Assembly (NCBI GenBank): GCA_029582155.1
Contig: CM055897.1
Coordinates: 9,777,501 to 9,841,500 of the forward strand
DNA length: 64,000 bases
Reading direction: 5' to 3'
Source: Panopea generosa
Taxonomy: Eukaryota; Mollusca; Bivalvia; Adapedonta; Hiatellidae
Positions 1 to 11,429 of this stretch are shown in pieces (positions within the stretch are counted from its first letter, which is position 1; each line of letters begins with the position of its first letter). The position numbers were made by a program, and so were the translations under genes. Below the pieces are notes generated by a model that ran no database searches, was not told the DNA's origin, and saw nothing but the letters and a program-made list of their open reading frames with translations.

Positions 1-379
1 ATATGCAGCAGTGTTGTTTATACAATCCAATAATGCCTAAAAACAATATGCAGTATTTAAGCAACACTTTATCATCTGGAAAACCACTGAAAGTTTACTT
101 AGTCATATATACACAACCTTTAAATGCCGTCTCTGACCTGACTGCACTGGCCTACATCAATTTCTAAGATGTGACGAGTTACAAGTAAAATGTTTAAAGA
201 TTATTATAGGGTATTTCCATCACATGATGGATTGACTGGCGAGTCCTTGTTATTTCTTTAAGTTTGTTTTTATTACCATTTTCTCATCATACGTTTCGCT
301 ATTTTGTTTTGTCTTCTGCTTTTTCATTTGAGGTCTTTCTTTATAATGGTAATATTTGCATATTTTTGATTAATGCACG

Positions 380-422
<43 letters not shown>

Positions 423-719
423 TCGGGCGTGAAAGTGTGTGTTACTTTATGTATTGCATTGTAATTTACTGTATATTTGTTTTGTATAATTTTATCTTGC
501 TTTTTCTTTTTTTCATATGTTTTGTAACTCTTCAGTATCGGAGGTTAATAAAGATTATATATATATGATAGACATTTCTAATTTGTTGCTGCTTCCTGTT
601 TCAGAGATACTATGCAAAATTGTTTAGCAAACAAGTGTTACAAGATAAAGGTATGTACGCATTATGAGTTCTCTTCCTGGTTGTTCCTGTAAGTAGAGGG
701 TTTGAAGTTTATAAAAATA
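1..719. other. Intergenic, no gene seen
   Basis: AT-rich non-coding sequence. I see no coding exon or RNA gene. The only structured element is a GT dinucleotide run, listed separately. Confidence 0.6.
385..419. repeat. (GT)n microsatellite
   Basis: An almost pure run of GT dinucleotides of about 35 bases. It creates a short open frame coding for Cys-Val repeats, which I do not regard as a gene. Confidence 0.95.
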
Positions 720-1780
720 ATGGGGCTTGTACTTATAGGGGTCCTGTAAGGGGACTTTTACATAGGGACACTTTGGGAAAATTCTCTTTTCTTTCATCCA
801 TTTATGGAAATGAATTATTCGGTTTGAGATCTGATGCGTTATTTAGTCATTGCAAATAAGATAAGGTTCAATAAGGAGGATTGAATTCCCATAAGAGGTC
901 AGGTGGGGTTCCAAAAAGGTTAAAATTAAAAATTTCCGACAATCTTCACTTCAAGTCAGTCAAATTGGTTCAGATTTGATATAAATGATCACTATGAGTA
1001 GATGGTGTTATATTTATATAAATCAAGGGGCTGGGATGTGGAGCGCGTGGTCTAGTGGTAGAGCACCGAAACTATGATCGGAGGGTCGTGGGTTTGATCC
1101 TCCGCCACGGCTATGTGTGGTGTCCTTGACCAAGACACTTTTTCCGCATATGCTTTGTACTGGTTCTACCAAGAAAGACTTCTAGCCTGATTTGTCTAAG
1201 TTGTAAGAACTTGTTTCACAATCAAAGTAAAATAAATAAATTTAAACTAGGACCCAGTAAGAGGACTTTTGAGTTTTACATAAGAATACTGTGAAAAAAC
1301 AGACAATTTTTCATTTTCTCATCCATTTGTATAAATGGAGATCTTAAACATTGTCTAGTACATCTATAACAGCAAGATAGATTTGTTCAATAATGAGGAT
1401 TGAATTTCTGCAGGCGGATGAGGAGGGGCCTCAAAATGGTTAAAATTGGGATTTTCAAAAATATAATTTCGCTCAACAGCCAGTTACTAAAATATGTTCA
1501 TAATTGACAAAAGATATGAGAAGGAAATATTTACAAGTCAAGGGGCTAGGATGTATAGGGATCCTTGAAGATAATTGGTAAACAAAATATTTCCCCTTTT
1601 CTCTTCCAGTTGTCCAACAATAATTTAAGTTTGAGATCTGAAGCCTTTTATAGTCATAGCAAATTAAATCTGGTTCTAATTTACTTTCAATAAGGGGTCA
1701 GAAGGGGCCCTATATTACAAGGGTTGACATTGCAAAGCTGAGTTGAGATTGTGAACTTTCAAAAATCATACTCTAAAGAA
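720..1780. repeat. Diverged direct repeats interrupted by a SINE
   Basis: Three diverged copies of one segment follow each other at about 720-960, 1245-1500 and 1535-1780. Shared landmarks are 'ggggcttgtacttataggg'-type starts, a piece close to 'ttcaataaggaggattgaa', and 'ggttaaaatt'. The SINE at 1040-1242 separates the first two copies and sits directly after a 'caaggggctgggatgt' block that recurs near 1540. I see no coding capacity. The elements could be an old tandem duplication or adjacent copies of an interspersed repeat. Confidence 0.6.
1040..1242 (+). mobile_element. tRNA-derived SINE, family A, copy 1
   Basis: The 5' part looks like a tRNA. An RNA polymerase III A box (tggtctagtgg) lies at about 1048-1058 and a B box (ggtttgatcc) at 1091-1100, 42 bases apart, as in tRNA-type promoters. 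A tRNA-unrelated body follows ('ccttgaccaagacacttt', then 'tgctttgtactggttctacc'), and the copy ends in an A-rich tail containing 'aaataaataaa'. A second copy lies inverted near 23.9 kb, which makes a real tRNA gene unlikely. No flanking target-site duplication was unambiguous. Confidence 0.8.
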
Positions 1781-3819
1781 AAAAATTTGCCAAATTATGT
1801 TCATAATAATTTTATGATATAAAAATAACCCAGATTAAGAATTCTTCTAATCAATGTGTTGGGATGTATGGATTATTTCATTGTCTTGTCAATACGTACA
1901 AAAAAATGCAATTTAAGGTCTTAAGCATTGTCTGACCGTAGTAAATCACTACAAGTGGGAGACTGAAGTTTTGACTGGGAAAATCTTTTTTTCGCAGGAA
2001 TGGTATGGAAAACATAAATATTTCATTTTTTAAGCATTTCCTTTTCCTAGTAAATGACTTTTTATCCTGTAAGAGTTGGGTGGGGTGTATTTTTCATTAG
2101 AGGTAAAGACATCCCTCCAATAGAGTTAATAATATTGTTTTCCATTTTCAACACTAACCAACTCTAACCTATGACCTTAGCGGTGAAAGGTAGGTGATCT
2201 TAAGACAGAGCCTTATATACCACTCATCCACGGAGGACCCTGGTTAATAATGTAAAACTTAAAAAACTGCTATGGTCACTATCAGCCAGTAGAGCATCAT
2301 CAGGTCTGTTTCGTCCTCTTGTAGACAAGATGACAGTATTAGTAAAAGATTTACATGTATTTCGTAATCTAATGATTTTTACCAGTGATCTAAAAGTTGT
2401 CCTGATATTCTGGAATGGATTTACTTAAACAACATTCTTGGTTTGTAATGAAAAGTTTCAGAAAGAGGTATTTATTTATGGCTACATGTTCTCGCATGTT
2501 AATTAGATGTTTCTAATAACAAAAACTTTTCACATACCTAATTATTGCAGGGTTATATGTATTACAATATATAGTAATGATGTATCGCAATATATTGCAG
2601 AAATAAATGTTATTTGTTGACAATTCATGAGATATGTACTTACATGTGACATTTGCGATGTCTGAAGGGGTTCTTATTTATATTACTTGTTAGGCCATTA
2701 TGAATATATTTATATTATTAATTCATTCAGTTAACAACACCCACTGGATGAAATTTGTGATTTACTTTGCAATTAAATGTCTCCTAAACTAAAACTAAAT
2801 TTCGAATTTAATTGCATGGAAGAGTCGCACTGAAATTTCATGAAATCCTGAAATCAATGAAATTTAAGGACAATAAATCTGATGAAATATATGAATTAAA
2901 TGCATCTTCACATCATTAAATATTGAATGTCAGTGAATCAAATTTTATAAAATCTCATAATTTACTTATATTTAAATAATGCTAAATATCTCATGTGGAT
3001 GAGATTTCCTTGAACTGATATTTTCCCATGAAATGCATTTAATGGGAATGTCATTAGGAAATATTGACGTATTCTGTACAAAGATTTACAGTAATGTTAT
3101 ACCATTAATTAGTATAGGTATTACTGTTTAAATCTCATGGAAGTGAAGAAACACAATTTTCTCTGCAACAGTTCAAACATTTGTTAAAGAAAATTCATTG
3201 TGTTTTATTGTTTCACAATACTCTTTATTTCATAGTTGAACATCATAAAGTAAATGAGTACAAGGTTGACTAGATTAGAAATAGGTGCGGGTCTTAAAAT
3301 TATTCAAAGTTAAAAGGGGATGAAATGCAAAATACAGCTACTTAAATGTTCTATTAAACAAGTTTTAACAAAGTAGTGAAGTCCTAAATCTTTAAAATTT
3401 TCATTGGCCAAAATCCAACATATGCAAGGTGTTCAAAATTACGCCATTCCTGTTGAGGGTGGCAGTGAACCATCCATACTCCTCGGCCACTCCTGCAGAT
3501 GTCCATGCAGTCTGTAATATAAATAAAAAACTAATTAGACAAAATGAGTTAAAAAAAAAATATAAAAAATTCACAATCGATGTAAATTACAAGTTTAGAC
3601 ATCAAATATTACAGATAAAATTCAATCATATCATGCAATAGAGCAATATTTGAAAATATATATATATTCTCTTACCTCGTAGCCAGATCTAGAGGACATG
3701 GCATCATAAATACCAGTTATGACGTTTTATCCGCTTAAACTGTGCTTCTGCAAATTAATAACTTAAAAAGTGGACTTGGGATAAATATGTGTCGTGCTCA
3801 AACCTCTGTCACAAGCTCA
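1781..3819. other. Intergenic, no gene seen
   Basis: AT-rich sequence without recognisable exons, RNA genes or long repeats. Short A/T-rich palindromes such as the 'atatattgcag' pair near 2580 look like ordinary AT-rich noise. Confidence 0.5.
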
Positions 3820-5640
3820 TTCCTTGACTGAATTTAATAATTTAAGTACTATTCGGCAGGTAGGGGTCGCCAGTGGGCCTTGAACCTGGGTCATTTTATG
3901 GCAAGTGCAGGCATGTGTGAGACACGTGCATTGGGTCCATGTTCATATATGTTGTGAATTTATTGATTCTCAGCAACTTTTGTTCTTCAACAAATAAGTT
4001 ATCTATCTCAGTTTTTTTGGGGAAATACATCCCTTGCCAACACGTGCAGGTCTCTGGTTCCAACTGCTTGAACCCCTCCTGAGAGCTTATTCCTTGTCAG
4101 AATTTAATTATTTTAGTGCCATTCGTCAGATTTTGACTAGATGTTGTGCAAGCGACTTTATTTATTCCCGATACCTGACCGCTAGGGATCGCCAGCAGGC
4201 TTCAAATCTAGGTCAAGTTGTGGCACGTGCACAGCATATTTGAGGCACTTGCATTGGGTTCATGTTCATATGTTGTGTATTTTTTAATTCGAAGTAACTT
4301 TTGTTCTTCAACAAATAAACTATCTCTCCGTTTTTTCAGAAATTTTGGCAAATTTAGGTGTCATGTTCAAACCCCTGCCCATAGGCGATTTCTTGTCAAA
4401 TTTTTATGATTTTGGTGTTTTTTTGACAGGTATTGAATAGCTCCTAAGGTTGCCGTATTTAACTGGCCATAATGCGCTGGTTCAAGGTCATTACTTGGCC
4501 TAGAACTAAGGTAGTCTCCCTGGCACGTGCATCATTCTGAGAGCCACGTGCATTGAGTTCAGCTTCATATATAGTGTAGAAAAATTTGATTTTGAGCAAC
4601 TTTTGTATTTAAACTATATGGCTAACTCAAACCATTTAGCCAGTAGAGCCATAATTCTGACTAACATATGGTCAGCCGGCAGGCCAAAAAGGGCTCGAAC
4701 CTGAACTAAGAGGCCATTTCAGGTCCGATGTTTTCGACTTGGATTTCATTAGAAAGGTATCGGCAAGCCTGACAAAGTGACATCTAGTTATTTTTAGAAA
4801 AGCTGAAACCCGTGCACGTGGCAAAACTCGAAATAATAGACTTAGCAAAAAAAAAAAAAAAAAAAAATTTATAACCTTTATCGTGTCAAATAAAGGCCAT
4901 TTTATTTTTACCGTTTCTAAAAATAACCTATACTTTTTTATATAACTTGAGTCAAAAATTTGTAGCACGTGCCAGAAAATGAGAGGTACGTGCATTCAGT
5001 TTATTTTCATATATGTTGCAGATCTCGTCATTCTAAAACACTTTTGTTCTTAAAGTATTAACCTATCTGTCTCCCATTAGTCAGAAACGCGTCACATGCC
5101 AACACGTGCAATTCAACTAATTTGGGTGCCAGGTTCAAACCCCCACCTAGAGGCCATTTCTTGTCGGAATTCGATGGTCTTGGTGTTGTTCAACAGGTAT
5201 AGACAAGATCTCAAGGTTACTGTACTTAATTGGCCGGAATTCGCTGGTTCAAGGTCATTCGAGGCCTAGAACTAAGGTAGTCCCCCTGGCATGTGCGTCA
5301 TTCTGAGAGCCACATGCATTGGATTCAGCTTTATATATGTTGTAGAGAATTTAATTTTGAGCAACTTTTGTCTTTGAACTATGTGGCTTACTCAAACTGT
5401 CTAGCCAGTATAACCTTAACCCCAACTCACATAATATGGTCAGACGGTGGGCCAAAAAGGGCTCGAACCTTAACCGAAAGGCCATTTCTGGTCCAATTAT
5501 TTTGACTTGGGTATCATTGGAATGGGCGAGCCTGACAAAGTGACATCAAGTTTTTCTAGAAAATCTAAAACCTGTGCGTGTGCAAAACTCAAATGATAGA
5601 CTTGGGTTAGAAAAATATATATATATTAGCTAGATCTCAT
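3820..5640. repeat. Diverged long tandem repeat rich in CACGTG
   Basis: Segments recur about 765-780 bases apart. The block at 4524 with 'atcattctgagagcca' reappears near 5289, and the block at 4672 with 'ggccaaaaagggctcgaacc' reappears near 5440. A shorter sub-repeat containing 'caacttttgttcttcaaca' occurs near 3972, 4300, 4600, 5040 and 5370. The palindrome CACGTG occurs eight times between 3923 and 5108. No coherent reading frame runs through the units. Whether this is a decayed mobile element or a local duplication cannot be decided by eye. Confidence 0.7.
4849..4867. repeat. Poly(A) tract
   Basis: A run of about 18 adenines inside the diverged tandem repeat. It may mark the tail of a retroposed copy, but the flanks do not show one clearly. 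Confidence 0.8.
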
Positions 5641-7809
5641 CAAATAAAGGCCAGTTTATTCTTACCATTTCTAAAAATAAATTTTTAATATAACTGAATA
5701 TTTACATGTCATTTTTGCCATTTTTGGCCATGTTCGAGCCTCCATAGAGCCCTTAGGACGCAACACATAAATATGATGTTTTCTAGAATTAAATTTGAAT
5801 GAAATTTACCTGCATTTGAAATAAAGATAAAACAAGTTTTCTGCAAAATTTACTAGAATTAAAGTTGAATGAAATTAACCTGCATTCGAAAATAAACTTG
5901 AAATAAGTTTACTTCAAATTTACTTGCACTTAAACTTGGATTACCCGGTAAACTTTTCACATGAAATGCCAGAAAATTTAATTTCTAAGTAAATCCCACT
6001 TTTCATGCAGTGACCATGTCCAATTTCCTATTTATCAGGCACCAATACAGGGTTAAATAATGTGTTCCTTCTTACGTTGATTGAAAACAGCAAAAGTTAC
6101 ACGTTTGGTTGACTACACTTTGCTTTATAGGTTTGGCATCAGGTTATCAGTCCAGGGATCAAGAGTCTCTGACTGTCCACAGTCTCCATGATGATTGATA
6201 TAGTCTCATATTAATTCTTCTCTCACTGCTGAATCCAGTGGTAAAGTTATCAGTTTAAACTTGCGCAGACAGATGTGCTTGAGTACTGGTTAAACTTCCA
6301 GGATCCTAGGAAAGAGTGGTTAGGTTAACAGATAGTCTGTTAGATCTTGATAGCATGTTAAATATTTAAATTTGTGTTTCAGGATATTTGGAAAGTATAC
6401 CGGAGGAGTACAGGAAATACCTACATTGATACAGATATATTAGACCTGGAAACATACCAAGAGGATTAATTAGATGTGATATGTTAATTACCTTTCATTT
6501 ATAATCAGTGACGTTAGGCCATTATAAATTAATTGCTAGTTTCTCTTCCAAATTTTTTTTAAAAGGGGTATAGGGATGTGGGAGAAATATGTCTGATATA
6601 TTTTTGTTTTGTAATTTTTTTAGAAATATTTTTTTTTTATTTATTTTCTTTTTATTAAAAAAAAAAGTCGGGGCGGCATGAAAATTAGGGGGCAGGCGGA
6701 GATGATAATCAAGCAATTAATTTACTATGGCCGAAACTAAATAATATTCTTCTGTTTATCAAATTTCAATCACCAAGTTAACCATAGTGCTGATGTATTT
6801 AATCACTTTGCAATAGGTTCAATGTGAGGCTCGGATTTGACCACACCACAACAAATAAAAAATTGTAATCACATTTAAACATATTTTATTTCTCAATTAC
6901 AATAATTGAAGAAGGATTACAATGAAAGCTTTCCTTTCATGTCAGTATACTTTGTTACATCAAGGACTTATATAGATGGATAGGAAACATTCATCTCTTT
7001 ACCAAATATGGATAAAATAGCATGTGGAGAATTACTAATTAGGCAGATTAATTATTCAAATTTTACAGGCAACTAATTTATTTTACATAAAATGTAAGGT
7101 GTATGTAACCTTAGATGTTTTATAATATGTTAAACACAAAATGATCTTGATTTTAAAATATTGCAGTTTGAAGTAAAATTTCAAGCACTTTCTTTGATTT
7201 TTAAGTTGCAGTATACACATTTTGCAATCATAAATACTTCAACAACTTTAAACACAATTTACTGGGAATGGCCTTGTTTTGTAGATAATTACATTGTGCA
7301 AAGAAAGAAATTTTATTTGTATTTCTGAGATAAATGGAAGTTAGGATATTTGAAAAAGAGATTTTGCGTGAATATGCAAGTTTTCATAACATCTCAATCG
7401 GTTGCTTTTCCTTCTCTATATAAGTCTTTGGTTTCATGTGTATGCATGAAATAATTGAATTTATAATAATTCTGACTGTTTTGTGATTTTAAATTTTAAT
7501 AAAAATGTTGTTGATTTTCTAAATAAAACATTGTATACATGTATCAGCATTTTGCTGATCCCCATTATCATATAGTAATATTATGCTAGATAATTTAACA
7601 CTAATTTATATTAATTTTGTTGTATTCATTTATTATAGAAAGGAATGTATATACTTATACACTTAAATTATATTTATAATGATTACATCTATGTGTTAAC
7701 TTTGTATAGCTCAATGATCTACATGAATCAATAAAGAGATATATAATATAATAAATGTTGTTGTTATTTTATGGTGTTTAGCATCGCTTTCAACTATCAT
7801 ATCGTGTCA
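5641..7809. other. Intergenic, no gene seen
   Basis: AT-rich sequence. No exon, RNA gene or tandem array was recognised. Short T-rich and A-rich runs near 6550-6670 account for the spurious minus-strand open frame there. Confidence 0.5.
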
Positions 7810-8065
7810 GTGTCTACTTGAGACAGTATTCTGAGTGCTCTCACACTGGAGTATCATGCCACTGACACATGGTATGATACCCCACCCAATCACATTATTA
7901 CTGACACTAGAACTATCCTCCAATTACTGAACGGCAAGCGAGGACACTTCTAGTACCATCTTTCAAGTCTGGTGCTACTTGGCTGGGAATTGAACATGAG
8001 ACCTTCTGCATCTGAGGTGGACACGACCGCCAGGTCACTGCTGCCAGGTCACTGCTGCGGTCCTA
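7810..8065 (-). mobile_element. Probable SINE-like element, family C
   Basis: Read on the minus strand, the element starts near 8065 with two copies of 'cagtgacctggc'. A B-box-like segment (tgttcaattccc) follows near 7985, so the head resembles a tRNA. The body contains paired phrases such as 'gtatcatgccactgacac'. No second copy was found in the window, so the call rests on the polymerase III box and the non-coding character. Confidence 0.45.
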
Positions 8066-8579
8066 ATATATAATAAACGAAATTGTGAAAAAAGTAATTG
8101 GCAATCTCATAAGCTCCAATAGAAAGATTATTAAAATGAAATAATTGTTACCCAAGTGTGGTAGGTACAAAATATCTAATTAATTTTTTTAATGGGCAGA
8201 TGAAATTTTGCAAAGGCAGACAAAATTTAATTTGTTACATTTTCTAAGAGCAGACAAAATCAATAGAGGAAATAGGCATGTATGCCTTTATTGTTTGTTT
8301 GTATTTTTAAAATGCCATGGAATGAATGCATAACTCTGATTAATGAAAATTTTGTGTATGATAATATTTTAAAGAAAAGTTTTTGTTTATTTTTACTTAT
8401 TCTAGTTAAATTTTTAAGAAAAATTATTCTGTTCGTAAGCACAATCATATGAATACCATTTTCTCTGATCGGGGTATTGCTCTGGTAGATTGGTAGATGT
8501 TTTGTCTGCCCTTGCAAAATCATGTAGAAAAGTTTGGCTGTGGGTAAAAAAAATTGGTGCCAAGGATTATGTAAATAAA

Positions 8580-9034
8580 GTTCACCCTGTGATCCCTGCG
8601 AATATGATGTGTGGGTTCACCCTGTAATACCTGCGAATATGATGTGTGGGTTCACCCTGTAATAACTGCGAATATGATGTGTGGGTTCACCCTGTAATAA
8701 CTGCGAATATGATGTGTGGGTTCACCCTGTAATAACTGCGAATATGATGTGTGGGTTCACCCTGTAATAACTGCGAATATGATGTGTGGGTTCACCCTGT
8801 AATAACTGCGAATATGATGTGTGGGTTCACCCTGTAATAACTGCGAATATGATGTGTGGGTTCACCCTGTAATAACTGCGAATATGATGTGTGGGTTCAC
8901 CCTGTAATAACTGCGAATATGATGTGTGGGTTCACCCTGTAATACCTGCGAATATGATGTGTGGGTTCACCCTGTAATAACTGCGAATATGATGTGTGGG
9001 TTCACCCTGTAATACCTGCGAATATGATGTGTGG
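8580..9034. repeat. 35-bp minisatellite, 13 exact-length units
   Basis: Thirteen units of 35 bp with no indel at all; unit starts fall at 8580 plus multiples of 35. Core: 'gttcaccctgtaataactgc' followed by 'gaatatgatgtgtgg'. The variable position is 'aataa' against 'aatac' or 'gatcc'; the edge copies carry the variants and the middle copies are essentially identical. There are no spacers between units. Confidence 0.97.
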
Positions 9035-11334
9035 GCACAACAGCTTGTTCCTCAATAAACACTATTTTATTGACCTTTTCCAGTTGTGCCATTATGATTT
9101 TTTTGTGTAGCTGTGTTATCTATCTATTGTCACTGACTTGTTGAAGTGGGTGGCAAAAACAATTAACAGTACTTTCTAAACCTACACATATGAGTGAGAA
9201 ACACAACGCAATTTCTAGAAGTCTGCATATATGTGTTATCTTGTACGCAATATTGTCTCACCTATTTGGAGAAAGAAAGAGTTATAAGTGTTACTTTTCT
9301 TTGGGTGGCAACAGTAGCGTTAAAGAGGCCTCGGCTATATCGCCGATATTTTTTTTAATCTTAGCAATAAAACTGCACGTTTATATCAAACATCGTATAT
9401 TAGGGATATTCTGATCAATAACATATATTGTATTTGTCTCTGAAGTGTTAAATTCTTTAATTTTGTTGACCAAATATTAAATTGTGGCCTGTGATAACGT
9501 CACTCTTTGGCCAGTATTGGGCTATGCTAAAACATTGACAAATAAGATGGAAAAGGCCAGCCGGGTATTAACGAAATTCACATAAATGAGATAAACTACA
9601 AGGACAATCAACAACTTGATAATCTTCGAATGTGACCGTTTTCTTTGTGATTCAATAAACTTTCTTTCATTTACTGAACAAAAAGTTATAGATGATGCAT
9701 CTTTTACAAGTAAAAATATGTTTTTGCGTTGGCTGGTGCTTCTCAGGAACGGTTGGACCTGGAGTCACCAAACTTGGTCTACAGTTTATTTAATAATAAA
9801 TAAAGTCCATTTCTTATCAAACTCAATGAAAAACTGTGAAATTGTACAAAAATTGCATTTTAGCAGTAGTTTCACCATTCACTGAATATAAAAACGAATG
9901 AAGACTAGTTAACTCTATTTTATGAATAAAGTTATGTTTCTTGATTCCCCTCTTCCATACAACAGTTGTAAAAAAAATAATATGGTCAGTGTTACCATGG
10001 TAATGCTTAAATTGCTATCCTTAATACAGTGATTGACTATTTAATTGCTTCATTAAATAGTGAATACATGAAGTGAAGTTGAGAAATACTCATATTGAAT
10101 GTTTAAAATCACCTGTACATGTATAACATTTTGCTAACTTTAACTGGTACACACCGATTGTAATACTTCAGAGATCTTCTCCATCATCATTGAAGTGTTC
10201 ACGTGTATAACATTTTGCTAACTTTAACTGGTACACACCAATTGTAATACTTGGAGATATTCTTCATCCAACCTCAGAAACGCAAGTTTTTTCCAGCATT
10301 GCGTCAACTCCTTCCCAACAAGTCTTCTTTGTATTCAAGCCCTCAACTACTGCTTCTTGCTACAGTGCTTTTTGTCGCTTCATTAAATAAAGCATACGCA
10401 GACACAGGTTTGCACGTATTATTTTACGTGAATATGCATCTTTATTAAACAGAAATTATGTTCTATTCAAAATCTGATTCTCTTCAAATATGTACACAAG
10501 TTTCAGTTCTGTGTTATTAATTTACATGAGCTTTGTCCCTTTTTTAATGTCAAATTACATTTTATTCAGCACATGATAAAAAATATTTCTGAATCTCTTT
10601 AGATTCTTACACAAGATTGCTTATCACAATACCCAGCATCGGATCATGTTTCATACTCGCATGTCTGATTTTCTCATCAGTTATGCCCCTTCATTTATCG
10701 TAAAATTGCCTTTGATATTTTTTGTCAATATGTCCGAAGGGCTTATACGATTGTCAATTGTCAGTCGTCTGCCAATTAACTTTTTTGTGAACACTGTACC
10801 AATTTCAGTTTTCTGGTTATTCTCATCAAACTTGTTCAGAATGTTTATATTCATGAAAGCTCTGATGAGTTCTTGAACTGTCTATATCAGACCAGATTGG
10901 ACAGAGTTATGGCCCTTGATTTGAACTTGTGTTTAATCTAGTCACAGCACTTTTTTTATCTTCAATGTTCTTATAATCATAATATCTTAAACAGTATAAG
11001 ACAAATTTTAAACAAATGATTATTGTCCAAGTTATTTCAGTTGAAACAACAACAATATGAGAATCTTACATGGTTTGGAGGTTTGGATAGAAATTTCTTG
11101 TACACTGGATAAGGATATCTGCATTTTTACTGAGTTAGATATTTCTATCTCTCCCTAGGGCCGAGACAAATGAGCTTTGACGTTGGAACCATCTAGATGA
11201 TGTAATGTATAAAATACATGATGTAAATTATAATTAAACGTTTTAAAAGCGGTCATTGTAAAATCCGTATAATGACAAATTAAATTGAAATAATTATTTA
11301 ACATGTTTGGTATGCAAAAATAAGAATCATGCAT
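9035..11334. other. Intergenic, no gene seen
   Basis: No recognisable exons. The one clear structure is a direct duplication of about 60 bases at 10116-10180 and 10199-10260 sharing 'gtataacattttgctaactt' and 'ggtacacacc', with few differences. Open frames here are short and show no domain signature. Confidence 0.5.
10116..10260. repeat. Local direct duplication
   Basis: Two adjacent near-identical segments begin 'acatgtataacattttgcta' and 'acgtgtataacattttgcta', about 83 bp apart. They share the following 'actttaactggtacacacc' and 'attgtaatactt'. This looks like a simple tandem duplication. Confidence 0.8.
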
Positions 11335-11385
11335 GGCTTTTTCGGGTCAGATATAAAATTTCATCCCTTGGGATAACTCTTTTTT
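11335..11385 (-). repeat. Inverted single unit beside the 58-bp array
   Basis: The reverse complement reads 'agttatcccaagggatgaaa' then 'ttttatatctgaccc'. This matches the array phrases 'cagttatcccgaggaacaaa' and 'tgtttctatctgaacc' in the same order. It is a diverged copy of the array unit in opposite orientation, about 50 bp outside the array. Confidence 0.65.
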
Positions 11386-11429
11386 ACGGGAATGAGGCTC
11401 CAAAATAGTAATCCATCAGGACGAAATTT

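Noticed and set aside
1040-1110. Genuine tRNA gene
   Set aside because: A and B boxes are present but the acceptor stem does not close, a SINE body follows and a truncated inverted copy exists elsewhere in the window.
8580-9034. CRISPR-like direct repeats
   Set aside because: Units are contiguous without spacers and the sequence is animal-type; it is a minisatellite.
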